A stretch of 64,000 nucleotides of DNA. Origin: Tragulus kanchil. Taxonomy: Eukaryota; Chordata; Mammalia; Artiodactyla; Tragulidae. A model generated the notes under the pieces. The model made no database searches. It was not told the origin of the DNA and worked only from the letters and a program-made list of their open reading frames with translations. The translations under genes and the position numbers were made by a program. How positions within the stretch are numbered: the first letter of the stretch is position 1; the number at the start of each line of letters is the position of its first letter. Where the stretch lies: assembly GCA_022376925.1 (NCBI GenBank), contig JAIOJX010000005.1:156193501-156257500 (forward strand), written 5' to 3'. Shown here piece by piece: positions 10,481 to 21,775 of the stretch.

Positions 10481-11849
10481 TTGTTGGGTTGGATCATATG
10501 TAGCGAACAGTGTTCAATTCTTTTTAACCTACAAAGCCATAGGTCTCCTATGGTTTGAGTGAGTATAGCATCCTGGCTCATCATGCATCCCATGTTACCC
10601 ATTAAAACAGGATGTTTGGGCAAGGGAATCAACAGGGTATCTTACTGCAGTGACTTGACGTCAGAGGCCAGGCATTCTGGAGGGCCTGCTCCTCTGCCCT
10701 CCTCTCCCGACCAGGTCCCTGGTGTCCAGGTCTGGGAATGGGGCCTAGGGCTCCCCAGAGCGGCTGTATGAAATGGTAAGGAATGTCAGCCACGTCCTTT
10801 TCCCCAGGCAGGAGATTCCTCCCTACACGCTGACCCTTCATGTGCTTCTGGACATCACCCAGAAAATGGCCTCAGGCCCAGCTTCCCCAGGGCCTGGTTT
10901 CCCAGTTAAGAGTCTATGCTTCTCCATCTAAGGGAAGACCTTTCCCTCATGTTGAGAGTAAACAGGCTCAAGATCCCTCTAAAGCCTACCCCTGCGTCCA
11001 TCCTGAAGCTGCCTGAACTGCCAACACCCTATTCTACCCTACAAACTTGGCTGGGTTCCATTCAACCGCCATCAACTTTATGTGACTTCAGGTGAGTTAC
11101 TTAGCCTCTCTTAGCCTCAGTTTCCTCATCTGTAACATGGGGGAATAATTATAGTGTATACTTCACAGTGCTGCCATAAGCATTAAACTAGTTAATACTT
11201 GTGAAGTACCTAGAACAGTACTGAATAAAGTAAACACTATTAAAAGCTACATAGATAAGCTTCTGTTACAATTATGAAGAAACCTGAATATTGACTCTAT
11301 CTGTTACAGATGGGTTCTCTACGTGCATGGCTCTTAAATATTATTAGAGGGGTTGGCAAATATCACAGGGGTCAAATCTAGCCACAGCCTGCGTTTGTAA
11401 ACAGTCTGATGAAACAATAACAACACAAGCAACCGTACTCCAATAAAAATCAACAACAAAAACACAGCTACACTTACTCATCGTCTATTAACGCTTTATG
11501 CAACAGAGACCCTAGGGCCAACAAAGCCAAAAATATTTCCCACCTGGCCCTTTACAGAAAGTTTACTAATTCCCGTGTTGTTGGGTTGGATCATATGTAG
11601 CGAACAGTGTTCAATTCTTTTTAACCTACAAAGCCATAGGTCTCCTATGGTTTGAGTGAGTATAGCATCCTGGCTCATCATGCATCCCATGTTACCCATT
11701 AAAACAGGAGTGCATGCTTTAAATCCAGGGATTCGGATCCTAATGAAGTTCTAACAATCATTCTTGAGCACTGGCCATGTTCAAGGCTTGTCTGGGACTT
11801 CTACCTCACTCCTACAGAGTAAACACAAACACCGCCTGCTCCCTGCCTT

Positions 11850-11945
11850 AGAGATGGAGACATTTGAGGCTCAGAAAGATGCAAAGTGTGCATCCAGGAG
11901 TCAAACCAGGTCTCCAGACTCCACATCCACCATACTGTCCCAGCT
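11850..11945 (-). repeat. MIR fragment, copied at about 12948-13043
   Basis: 'gagatggagacatttgaggc' with 'caggagtcaaaccaggtctc' follows the antisense MIR core, diverged. Confidence 0.5.
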
Positions 11946-12640
11946 GGGTACAGTCTAAGAGGCTGTTGGGAGTGAGATCCATCCTGATTAGGACAAAACT
12001 GGACAGCCTGAGACTCTCCTATCTCCCACTTCTCTGCGGGTCCACCTCCCAGACAGTGCTAGGCCACCCATGAACAGGTCCCAGTCGTGCCTTCCTGTTG
12101 GCCACACAACAGAACTCTGAACAACCCGACGTGTCTTGTGAGCCACTGCCAGGGCTGGGGAGGGGGCAGGGAGTGCTTTCAAAATAAGCAAGCTCTCTTT
12201 CCAGGACTAGGGGAGCTATTTTTAGCTGTCGCCTAAATGATGGTTTCCCTCTCTGCTCTGGGAAAAGCAAGAGAGCAAAAGTAAATGTCCATAGTCCCAG
12301 GGTCCCCTTGGTGGCTCCTGCCCCATGAAGTGGCAGGAGGAGCGGGAGGGAAAAGGGCATCCTGCTGGGAAAGTGAAACTGTAAAAGTCCCCCAAAGTGA
12401 CATTTCTCGGACTCACAGGGTAAGTGTGGAAGTCGTGGGTTTTCTCATTTTGAGAAACGATCAAGAGAACATAGGTTTCTTTGTCTCAGTAGGACAGAAG
12501 ACAAGCAGATTCTAGTTCTCCTGGGCCATGGTCAAGCAGGAGTGCCAGCGTTCACTCATGGATCCATCTGTCCACTCAACCCCCAGGTGGCTGCCATGCA
12601 CAAAGCAATCTTCTAGGTGCTTGAGATGGACCAAACATCA
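11946..12640. other. No gene recognised (also its copy 13044-13740)
   Basis: Single-copy-looking sequence apart from the duplication. Frames of 60-190 codons on either strand differ in length between the copies because of small indels, so they are not supported as coding. Confidence 0.4.
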
Positions 12641-14224
12641 AGCCCCATCCTCACCCAGGTTACAGCGTTACTGGGGGAAGTCTGTGCCTAAACCACCAGG
12701 ATGTGAGGAGGTGTGGAGGGAGGCGGGGCAGGGGGAAGAGTCCTATGGTTTGAGTGAGTATAGCATCCTGGCTCATCATGCATCCCATGTTACCCATTAA
12801 AACAGGAGTGCATGCTTTAAATCCAGGGATTCGGATCCTAATGAAGTTCTAACAATCATTCTTGAGCACTGGCCATGTTCAAGGCTTGTCTGGGACTTCT
12901 ACCTCACTCCTACAGAGTAAACACAAACACCGCCTGCTCCCTGCCTTAGAGATGGAGACATTTGAGGCTCAGAAAGATGCAAAGTGTGCATCCAGGAGTC
13001 AAACCAGGTCTCCAGACTCCACATCCACCATACTGTCCCAGCTGGGTACAGTCTAAGAGGCTGTTGGGAGTGAGATCCATCCCTGATTAGGACAAAAACT
13101 GGACAGCCTGAGACTCTCCTATCTCCCACTTCTCTGCGGGTCCACCTCCCAGACAGTGCTAGGCCACGCGATGAACAGGTCCCAGTCGTGCCTTCCCTGT
13201 TGGCCACACAACAGAACTCTGAACAACCCGACGTGTCTTGTGAGCCACTGCCAGGGCTGGGGAGGGGGCAGGGAGTGCTTTCAAAATAAGCAAGCTCTCT
13301 TTCCAGGACTAGGGGAGCTATTTTTAGCTGTCGCCTAAATGATGGTTTCCCTCTCTGCTCTGGGAAAAGCAAGAGAGCAAAAGTAAATGTCCATAGTCCC
13401 AGGGTCCCCTTGGTGGCTCCTGCCCCATGAAGTGGCAGGAGGAGCGGGAGGGAAAAGGGCATCCTGCTGGGAAAGTGAAACTGTAAAAGTCCCCCAAAGT
13501 GACATTTCTCGGACTCACAGGGTAAGTGTGGAAGTCGTGGGTTTTCTCATTTTGAGAAACGATCAAGAGAACATAGGTTTCTTTGTCTCAGTAGGACAGA
13601 AGACAAGCAGATTCTAGTTCTCCTGGGCCATGGTCAAGCAGGAGTGCCAGCGTTCACTCATGGATCCATCTGTCCACTCAACCCCCAGGTGGCTGCCATG
13701 CACAAAGCAATCTTCTAGGTGCTTGAGATGGACCAAACATCAAGCCCCATCCTCACCCAGGTTACAGCGTTACTGGGGGAAGTCTGTGCCTAAACCACCA
13801 GGATGTGAGGAGGTGTGGAGGGAGGGCGGGGCAGGGGGGAAGAGTTGAGAAGACAGTGGCTTCTGGATGGGGTGGTCTGGAACAAAGGAAGTGGCTCTGA
13901 AGCCAGAACTCAGAGGAAAGAGGTTGACACGTGCCAGTGGGAGGGGCTAAGAAACCCACTCACGACAAAGGTGTGCCAGGGCGAGGACTCAGCATCCAGG
14001 TGACTGAGGGGCTGGTGGGGGGCAGGGGGTTCCTTTTACCAGGCTGGAACACAGACCTCAAAGAAGTGTGGTGGGAAACAAATGGCGACCTGATAAAGAC
14101 AGGCCTTGCACGGCAGACGGAGGTGACTGTTCAAGGATGGCTGGTTTATGGGATGATTAGTTGGCTGGCTTAGAGTAAAGGAGAGTCTGTGAGGCCTGCT
14201 CTGAGCTGGGATTCGGATGGACAA

Positions 14225-14863
14225 CTTCTTTCTTTTTTAAATTGATGATTGCTTTACAATGTTGGTTTGATTTCTGCCATAGGTCAATGTGAGGTAGCCT
14301 TCGGTAGATACATGCTCCCTCCTTCTTGAACCTCCCTCCCACCCTTTCCCACCCCTCTAGGTTGTTACAAGCCCCGGTTGGAGTCCCCAGAGTCCTACAG
14401 CAAATTTCCACTGGCTGTCTATTTACATGTGGCAGTGCGTATCCTTCCACATGGTGCTCTCCACTCATCTCAGTCTCTCCTTCCTCCCCCATCCTAGCCC
14501 ACAAGTCTGTTCTCTATGTCTGCGTCTTCATCACTGCCCTGGGAAAAGGCTCATCAGTACCATCTTTCTAGACTCCACGCCTGCTCAGTCATGTCCAACT
14601 CTCTGTGACCCCGTGAACTGTAGCTTACTAGACTGTGGTTCCCTGCCCATGGAATTTTCTGAGCAAGAGTACTAGCGTGGGGTGCCATTTCCTACTGCAG
14701 GGGAACCTTCCTGACCCAGGGATCTAGATTCTATATATATGCATTACTATATGATCCTTGCTTTTCTCTTTCTGACTTACTTCACTCTGAATAATAAACT
14801 CTAGGTCATTCACTTCATTAGAACTAACTCAAATGCATTTCTTTGAATGGTTGAGTAGTATTA
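14225..14863 (-). mobile_element. L1 3' end; intact copy at 15375-16013 with target-site duplication
   Basis: Antisense ruminant L1 3' UTR and ORF2 end: 'gctttacaatgttggtttga', 'gttgttacaagcc', 'agcaaatttccactggctg', 'ctctttctgacttacttcac'. In the downstream copy the element is flanked by 'ggatggacaa' at 15365-15374 and 16014-16023, a target-site duplication. In the upstream copy the 3' flank is damaged by the assembly junction. A Bov-A fragment interrupts it. Confidence 0.85.
14577..14722 (-). repeat. Bov-A fragment inside the L1, copied at 15727-15872
   Basis: 'gctcagtcatgtccaactct', 'gtgaccccgtgaactgtagc' and 'cttcctgacccagggatc' are antisense Bov-A. The flanks 'tctagactcc' (14567) and 'tctagattct' (14723) are a likely, slightly diverged target-site duplication inside the L1. 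Confidence 0.8.
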
Positions 14864-16074
14864 TGGACAACTCGTGGATTAGAGGAGGAACAGAAACAGG
14901 GAACGGTCCCCTCACCCAGGTTACAGCGTTACTGGGGAAGTCTGTGCCTAAACCACCAGGATGTGAGGAGGTGTGGAGGGACGGCAGGGGAAGAGTTGAG
15001 AAGACAGTGGCTTCTGGATGGGGTGGTCTGGAACAAAGGAAGTGGCTCTGAAGCCAGAACTCAGAGGAAAGAGGTTGACACGTGCCAGTGGGAGGGGCTA
15101 AGAAACCCACTCACGACAAAGGTGTGCCAGGGCGAGGACTCAGCATCCAGGTGACTGAGGGGCTGGTGGGGGGCAGGGGGTTCCTTTACCAGGCTGGAAC
15201 ACAGACCTCAAAGAAGTGTGGTGGGAAACAAATGGCGACCTGATAAAGACAGGCCTTGCACGGCAGACGGAGGTGACTGTTCAAGGATGGCTGGTTTATG
15301 GGATGATTAGTTGGCTGGCTTAGAGTAAAGGAGAGTCTGTGAGGCCTGCTCTGAGCTGGGATTCGGATGGACAACTTCTTTCTTTTTTAAATTGATGATT
15401 GCTTTACAATGTTGGTTTGATTTCTGCCATAGGTCAATGTGAGGTAGCCTTCGGTAGATACATGCTCCCTCCTTCTTGAACCTCCCTCCCACCCTTTCCC
15501 ACCCCTCTAGGTTGTTACAAGCCCCGGTTGGAGTCCCCAGAGTCCTACAGCAAATTTCCACTGGCTGTCTATTTACATGTGGCAGTGCGTATCCTTCCAC
15601 ATGGTGCTCTCCACTCATCTCAGTCTCTCCTTCCTCCCCCATCCTAGCCCACAAGTCTGTTCTCTATGTCTGCGTCTTCATCACTGCCCTGGGAAAAGGC
15701 TCATCAGTACCATCTTTCTAGACTCCACGCCTGCTCAGTCATGTCCAACTCTCTGTGACCCCGTGAACTGTAGCTTACTAGACTGTGGTTCCCTGCCCAT
15801 GGAATTTTCTGAGCAAGAGTACTAGCGTGGGGTGCCATTTCCTACTGCAGGGGAACCTTCCTGACCCAGGGATCTAGATTCTATATATATGCATTACTAT
15901 ATGATCCTTGCTTTTCTCTTTCTGACTTACTTCACTCTGAATAATAAACTCTAGGTCATTCACTTCATTAGAACTAACTCAAATGCATTTCTTTGAATGG
16001 TTGAGTAGTATTTGGATGGACAATTCTGGTGGTACCACATCAGCGTGGATTAGAGGAGGAACAGAAACAGGGAA

Positions 16075-16916
16075 GCATCTAGAAGTAGCTCCGAGTAAGA
16101 GTTTGTGAGTCCCCGAACAGTCGAGGAAGAGGGGATGGAGGTCGGGGATGTCATGGAGAGGTGTGCATGCCCACTCATGTGTGAGCCGTGAGCGGATGCG
16201 GGGGCTTTGGCAAGACACTGACCGGGCACAGAAAGCAAAGACTTGGGCTGAGAACGGGAGGGAGCAGAGGGGAGCTCTTTGGACAACAGCTGTGACGTAA
16301 AAGAAGAAAAGGAATTTCAACACCCAAATCTCTGCTACCCACTGGAGACAGACGCCCGAGGTTCCAGGCCAAAGGGAAACCACCCCACAAGTGACAACCT
16401 GTCCTTATCCTTTCTGCTTCCGGGAAGCCAAGCCCCTCCCCTTGGCCTCACTGAAGGGCAGCAGGGAAAGTGCCCCTAGCTTCCTCCTGGGTGCTCCTCC
16501 AGGTCTCCCACGAGAGTGCCAGCGAGCTGAGAACTCACACCATTCTAGGCAACCCCGGGCCTGGAAGCAGCTCTCTGCAGTCACCCCTCTGGGGGTCCCA
16601 GACAAAGCCATTCTGTCCCTCATGAAGGCAGGACCTCAAGGTTCCAGCAAGGCAAGCTGGCCCTGTGACCCTCTCTGGTCACACTGCGGATCCCTGGCTG
16701 ACAGTCCTGCTATTCCCTCTCTGCATCCTTTCTCATCCCAGAAAGGGCCCTGCATGTGCCCGGCTGGACATAAATCCTGGACCACAGGCACATTCCATCT
16801 TTCCAGGGAATGGGGGAGGGAAGAGGCTGGAGGAGGGGATGTCAGCTGACTCCTGAAGGGCAAGTGATTAGAAATGCACTCCCCTGACCAGCTCCTCACT
16901 CTTATTCATACAGTTT
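16075..16916. other. No gene recognised
   Basis: GC-rich sequence outside the artefact chain. Frames of up to about 150 codons are open on both strands (for example 16391-16849) but resemble no protein I know. A conserved exon cannot be excluded by eye. Confidence 0.4.
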
Positions 16917-17045
16917 CATCCATTCATTCATTCGAACAAATATTTGTTGAGCACCGAAGTGCCTTGTTAGGAGCTGGAAAAATACAAGGCTAAACAAAAG
17001 TTTCCTTGGTGAGGAAAGAAGATCATCAAATGAACATAATGTAAG
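16917..17045 (-). repeat. L2 3' end
   Basis: 'catccattcattcattcgaa', 'caaatatttgttgagcacc', 'aggagctggaaaaatacaag' is the antisense L2 3' terminus. Confidence 0.75.
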
Positions 17046-17055
17046 TGTGGCTATG

Positions 17056-17252
17056 GGCTTCCCTGGGGCTCAGGGTAAAGAATCTGCCTGCCGACGCAGG
17101 AGATGTGAGTTCACAAAGGTCCCCTGGAGAAAGAAATGGCAGCCCACTCCAGTATTCTTGCCTGGGAAATCTCACAGAGGAGCCTGGTGGGCTACAGTCC
17201 AAAGGGTCACAAAGAGTTGGACACAATTTAGCAACTAAACCACTACCACCAC
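17056..17252 (+). repeat. Bov-tA SINE
   Basis: A tRNA-derived head ('gggcttccctggggctcagg', 'aagaatctgcctgcc') is fused to a Bov-A body ('cccactccagtattcttgcc', 'gaggagcctggtgggctaca', 'gcaactaaaccac'). About 200 bp, full length. Confidence 0.95.
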
Positions 17253-17403
17253 ATGGTCATGTCCGGGGATACAGGTGTTTGGGTCTGGGAATGTTTGCAG
17301 AGCTCTCTCCCAGTGGGAGTTCTGTGCTCCCCAGAGCTCTCCGTTTATACAAGGAGTGTAGTCAGGGAATCCCTAAAGGACATCTGTCCCAGGGTTACTA
17401 ATA

Positions 17404-17462
17404 TTGGGTTGGTCAAGAAGTTAGTTCGGGTTTTTCCATAAGCTGTTATGGAAAACCCCGCA
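17404..17462. mobile_element. Mariner-type DNA transposon relic, one end plus hairpin
   Basis: Begins 'ttgggttggtcaagaag', the mariner terminal repeat of mammals, followed by 'ttagttcgggtttttcc'. The arms 17430-17441 and 17446-17457 are near-perfect inverted complements around a 4-base loop, as in the short palindromic mariner derivatives. The far terminal repeat is missing or broken after about 17462. Confidence 0.75.
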
Positions 17463-17699
17463 TCAGTCTAGAAAACTGAAAGCAGCCAAAATATTAAAAC
17501 AGAAAGACTGATTAGATAAATGATAGACAGACCCATACACACACACATGCACGACAGCTTGAAGTAATTATCTTTGGATTGCTAGAGTTTAGGGTTATTT
17601 TTCTTACTCTTTTCTGGATTTTTCCAAATTTCCTACAATGAGCATTTATTCATCAGAAAAGACAATATTAGATAATATTATTTTTAAAAGGAGAGAAAC

Positions 17700-17880
17700 C
17701 CTACACCAAAAATGAGGAGACTCAGGAGTGAGTCCCAACTCTGCCCAAGCAGGCTACCTGGGCAAGACAGGCATGAGCTCGGCTGAGAGCATCCTCTCTC
17801 TCAGCCCTGGCTGTGAAGAAGGAGGTCAAACCACATGCTCTCCAGAGTCCCTTCCACCCTGGACACTAGGCTCCATGCCA
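17700..17880 (+). repeat. MIR element, diverged
   Basis: 'gagtcccaactctgcc', 'ctacctgggcaagacaggc', 'cctctctctcagccc' and 'agagtcccttccaccc' follow the sense MIR order. Confidence 0.5.
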
Positions 17881-18499
17881 CAGAATATACGAGGTGCTAA
17901 ATGAGGCTGGTTGAATGGAGTCCTGTCCCTTGAGCTCCCATTAGTTCGCCCTCCATTCAGTTGGTTCTTTCCCCTCTCATTTCCAGCACTCACTCTGTGG
18001 TTGTCACAGCTCACGGTGCTGGAGACAGAAGGGCAAACTACAGAAGCAGCTCCCGCGCCCACAGCGCAATTGTCTCCCAAGGTCAAATCTCCTTCCATTG
18101 TTCTTTGTCTTCCCCTCCTAACGCCCCACCCTTTCCAAGCTTCTTGCCACCTTTTCCCAGATGCCTCAGGTGCGATTGTTTCATTCCCAAACACCAAGCT
18201 CCAGACCTGGCCCAGTCCCACAGGATCTCAAGCTGGGACCAGTGCTCAGCGCTCATTTTCCCCTACTCCCAGCCTTCTGCAAACAGCCACCTGAATGACA
18301 TTTCTAGGAGCACCTGATTCTACATTCCTAGGTTCAGCATCGCGCAAGGGATCCCAGTCCAAACTGAAAGCCAACTGTTTCAGTTTCTAGGTTTGGCCAT
18401 TTGGTGGGGCTCACAAAATTCCTAACCAACCAAGCCTTGAAGTCAGAGCTACCTGTGTGTGTCACTGAGGACGCGGGAGGACTGGAGCTTTCCTTGCTG
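17881..18499. other. No gene recognised
   Basis: Mixed sequence with two overlapping open frames in different phases (17911-18294 and 17961-18317) and one on the opposite strand. That pattern argues against coding. No repeat recognised. Confidence 0.4.
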
Positions 18500-19325
18500 C
18501 TAGTGGAAAATAACTGGGCTGTTTCTAAAAAAGTTAAACTCACACCTCTTTATGAACCAGTCATTCCACTCCCGGGTATTTACCCCAAACACAGAAAGCG
18601 TGTGCCCATACAACACTATTCATGAATGTTCAGAGCAGCTTTATTTGTAATAGCTCCAAACTGGAAGTGACCGCAATGTCTATCAGTGGATGAATCAATA
18701 AACAAATTGTATAATGTACGCATAAAACAGAATACCCTTTCAACAGTAAAAAGGAATGAACGATTGCTACGTGCCACACGTGAACGGAGCTCAAAATAAT
18801 TATGCTAAGTACAAGGAACCAGAGGAGAAAAGGATACACGTTGTACGATTTCACTTATCTAAAATTTGAGAAAACACAAACTAACCTATAGGGACTAAAA
18901 ACAGGTGGGTGGGTGCCTATAGTGGGGTGCAGGGTGGGCAGGGAGGAGTGGATCATAAAAGGATTAACGGCACTTTGGAGGACGATGATCACACATGATC
19001 TTGAGGCTGGTGGTAGGGTCAAAGGTACGTAGTAGTGTAGTGTACATCGCTCAGGCACGTCTGACTCTTAGCGACCCGTGGACGAGCCACGGAATTTTCC
19101 AGGCAAGAATACTGGAGTGGGTGCCTATCCCCACTCCAGAGGATCTTCTTGACCCAGGAATCAAACTGGGGTCTCCCACATTACAGGCAAATTCTTTCCC
19201 AGCTGAGCTACGAGAGAAGTCTGGTCAAAGGTATATATATGTGCTAAAAGGTATCAAATTATGTACTTTAATTATGTAAAGTTTTTGATACTCCAATTAT
19301 ACATTAACAAAGTGGTTTAAAAACA
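18500..19325 (+). repeat. Older L1 3' end, split by a Bov-tA
   Basis: 'ccagtcattccactcccggg', 'catacaacactattcatgaa', 'agtgaccgcaatgtctatca' and 'ggaatgaacgattgctacg' follow the ORF2 C-terminal coding order and 3' UTR of an old L1. The sequence resumes after the inserted SINE at 19234 with 'tgtgctaaaaggtatcaaat'. Frames are broken. Confidence 0.8.
19028..19223 (-). repeat. Bov-tA SINE inserted in L1, with target-site duplication
   Basis: Antisense Bov-tA: 'cgctcaggcacgtctgactc', 'ggcaagaatactggagtggg', 'gagctacgagagaagtc'. The 10-bp direct repeat 'gtcaaaggta' occurs at 19018-19027 and 19224-19233, so the insertion into the old L1 is clean. Confidence 0.95.
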
Positions 19326-19521
19326 AACGAAACAGGTCTATTCATAGCCTCACAATACCCAACCAAGGTTATGGTGTCTGCCACTTGGCAACCCTCTCAG
19401 GGGTCTAGGATGGCCCCTCTCTTCCTTCATTAGTTTGCTCTTGATTGCCTTCTCTTCCTCCAGGAAAACCAGAATCAACCTGATTCAATTGGTTTTTCAT
19501 AGGTGAGCAGCTCCCGTAGCA
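19326..19521. other. No gene recognised
   Basis: Short unassigned stretch between L1 and a hAT relic. Confidence 0.35.
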
Positions 19522-19718
19522 ATCCCCAACTGTTTTTGGCACCAGGGACCATCTTCACATGGAAGACAATTTTTCCATAGATCTGGATGTCCTAGGAGGA
19601 TGGTTTCAGGATGATTCAAGCACATTAGATGTATTCATTAATTGTGCACTTTATTGCTATTATTATCTTATCAGCTCCACCTCAGATCATCAGGTCTTAG
19701 ACCCCAGAGGTTGGGGAT
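19522..19718. repeat. hAT-type DNA transposon relic with terminal inverted repeats
   Basis: The ends 'atccccaac' (19522-19530) and 'gttggggat' (19710-19718) are exact inverted complements. The body has 'ggcaccagggaccatcttc', 'ggaagacaatttttccat' and 'gtgcactttattgctattat'. It is an internally deleted, non-autonomous element and a relative of 3541-3660. Subfamily not asserted. Confidence 0.75.
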
Positions 19719-19949
19719 CTCCGCTCCAGAAGGCTGCTATTGCTCTAGAAGATGTCAGCAGTTTTCTAGAGAAGGGCTCTAGAGGGTTTCCAGCTCCCCT
19801 ATAGTTTCTAGGAAAGGCTTCACAGCCCAGAGGTGAGTGGGAGGCAAACAAACAACTCCCTCAGGTCTAAGTCTCAGCTGATCTTGTCTGGTCTTCCAGG
19901 AGGCAGGGCTGTCTCCTGTAAAGGGTGGGTATTTTCATATTGTGGCTAA

Positions 19950-20050
19950 GTTACTGAGGACCTGTGAGCCTCACTTTCCTAATGTGCACATGGAGGACAA
20001 AGCCTACCTCCCAGGGCGACTGTGAGTATCACACAAAGAGCAGGTGTCAA
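19950..20050 (+). repeat. MIR fragment
   Basis: 'gtgagcctcactttcctaat', 'cctacctcccagggcgactg' and 'gtgagtatcaca' follow the sense MIR middle region. Confidence 0.55.
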
Positions 20051-20816
20051 GCAGCCAGCACAGACCCGGGCAGGTCACAGGCCCTCCAACGAGGTTCCCT
20101 TCCCCTGCTGCAGCCCCAGGCTCCTCCCAGGGGGTGTGAAGGTTCAGAGCTCTGTCCACCAATGCACGAGAGAAGCTGAGGGGCCCCCAGATGCCTAGTG
20201 AAGCACAAGCCTCATTCCACCTGGAATCTCTTGGGGTGGAGCTGAATTGAAAGCAGCCCCTGGTTTCTGGGTGGGTAGAAAGGAGGCACCTTCAGCCAAG
20301 GTCACATTTGTTAGAGGCAGATGAGATGGCAGAGGGGACACAGAAAAGTGCCCATGACTTGGGAGTTTCTAGGGAAAGACATCAGGAGAGATGTGGGATT
20401 GGGGTGGAGGAGATGCCCACCCCTTGCTCACTGGACAAGTATAGGAGACACTCAGAAATGACCAGAAGAAAGGGAGGGGAGATATGAACATATGCTGGCA
20501 TTTGAAAGGGCTTGATGCTATTGGTGCAAAGGTGTATGTATGGGGTGGTGTGTGTGTTTATATATGTATGTGGTGTGGTACAGATGTACAGGTGATGGGT
20601 ATATGTAGAGTGTGTGTGTACATGTGTGCATGCGTGTGTTTACTCCCAGAACATAAACATACAAGTTTCTACTGATTTTCAAGTTTCTGCAGAGAGAAGA
20701 CCCAGTTAGCTGCCCGATGTATATGAACGGAGGAAACTAATATTACTGAAAATAAGCCTCCATGCCAACTTCAAATCTTCCCACGCTTGGTTTACGATGA
20801 GCTGCCCAAATATAAT
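20051..20816. other. No gene; TG-rich tract at about 20524-20640
   Basis: Unassigned sequence with an irregular TG/TATG-rich tract. Open frames across that tract are low complexity and not credible genes. Confidence 0.45.
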
Positions 20817-21174
20817 TCAGGAAATATGACTGTAGGAAAGACACTGTCTAGTCCTCAGTCTCCCGTGAACCACGTTATGGCCTGGAAGCAGAGGTCCATC
20901 AAAAGAGGCTTGTACCTGCCATGGACTAGAGAATCAGCACTTATGTTCATCATCTCACCGAATCTCAAGACAGCCCAGCCAAGTTAGTGTTTATATGGAT
21001 CAGGACACAAGGTTTAAAACCCGGAGATGACACGCACTCTCCCCTGCCATACACCGTCTCGTTCCAACCCAGTTTAGCTCTGGAATGTGTACACACAAAC
21101 GTGTGTGTAATTTCTTCGGGTGTATGTGTGTATCCAGTAGGCAGTTTGGTTTTCTCAGTGTACATGATAGAAAG

Positions 21175-21655
21175 GTGTACACATGTACCCCAATGCAGCA
21201 TTAGTTACAATCTCCAGGACATGGAAGCAACCTAGATGTCCACTGATAAATGAATGGATAGAGAACTTGTGGTGCATAGATACCATGGAATATCACTCAG
21301 CCACAAAAAGGAGTGAAATTGGGTCAGTTGTAGTGAGGTGGGATGAAACTTGAGCCTGTTATACAGAGTGCAGGAAGTCAGAAAGAGAAAAGCAAGTGTC
21401 ATTTATTAGTGCATATATATGGAGTCTAGAAAAATGGTCCTGATGAACCTATTTGTAAGGAGGGAATGCAGATGCAGATGTAGAGGATGGACCTGTGAAC
21501 TCAGCAGGGGAGTTCAGAGGGACAAACTGAGAAAGTAGCATTGACATATGTCACTACCGTGGCGAGCGGGGAAAAGCTGCTGGAGAGCACATGGAGCTCA
21601 GCTCAGTGCCCTGTGACGACCCAGAGGGGTGGGACGCGTGGGGGAGGGAGGAGAG

Positions 21656-21691
<36 letters not shown>

Positions 21692-21775
21692 GACTGATTC
21701 AAGCTATATGGCAGAAACCAACAACAATGTGAAGCAATCATCCTCCTACTAAAAATTTTAAAAAGAAAACAAACA
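21175..21775 (+). repeat. L1 3' end, copied at about 22261-22861
   Basis: 'gtacacatgtaccccaatgc', 'ggaagcaacctagatgtcca', 'gaatatcactcagccac' and a long 3' UTR follow ruminant L1. It is interrupted by a CA run. Non-coding remains only. Confidence 0.8.
21657..21689. repeat. (CA)n microsatellite in L1 UTR, copied at 22743-22773
   Basis: A simple CA run of about 14 units within the L1 3' UTR, slightly different in length between the two copies. Confidence 0.9.

Larger units (their letters stand above)
9520..11709. repeat. Adjacent direct duplication 3 (9520-10611 and 10618-11709)
   Basis: The offset is 1,097-1,098 bp. Copy 1 begins right after the BovB target site. Six non-matching bases separate the copies, and one G of a homopolymer is lost at the start of copy 2. 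The duplicated block holds a MIR and a hAT relic. Confidence 0.9.
11643..13846. repeat. Adjacent direct duplication 4 (11643-12740 and 12741-13846)
   Basis: The copies abut at 12740/12741 with a 1,098-bp offset that drifts to about 1,105 through single-base changes. These include C and A run lengths near 11977 against 13080, and 'gccacccatg' against 'gccacgcgatg'. Its first 67 bp overlap copy 2 of duplication 3, so that piece occurs three times (about 10546, 11643, 12741). Confidence 0.9.
13752..16074. repeat. Adjacent direct duplication 5 (13752-14903 and 14911-16074)
   Basis: The offset is 1,159 bp at the start and 1,150 bp through most of the block. The start of copy 2 has lost several G's ('ggacggcagggg' against 'ggagggcggggcagggggg'). 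The end of copy 1 has lost about 21 bases around 14863-14880. Copy 1 overlaps copy 2 of duplication 4 by about 95 bp. Confidence 0.9.

Noticed and set aside
12899..13462. 187-codon minus-strand frame
   Set aside because: The matching region of the other copy (12019-12360) has a shorter frame because of single-base differences, so it depends on consensus errors.
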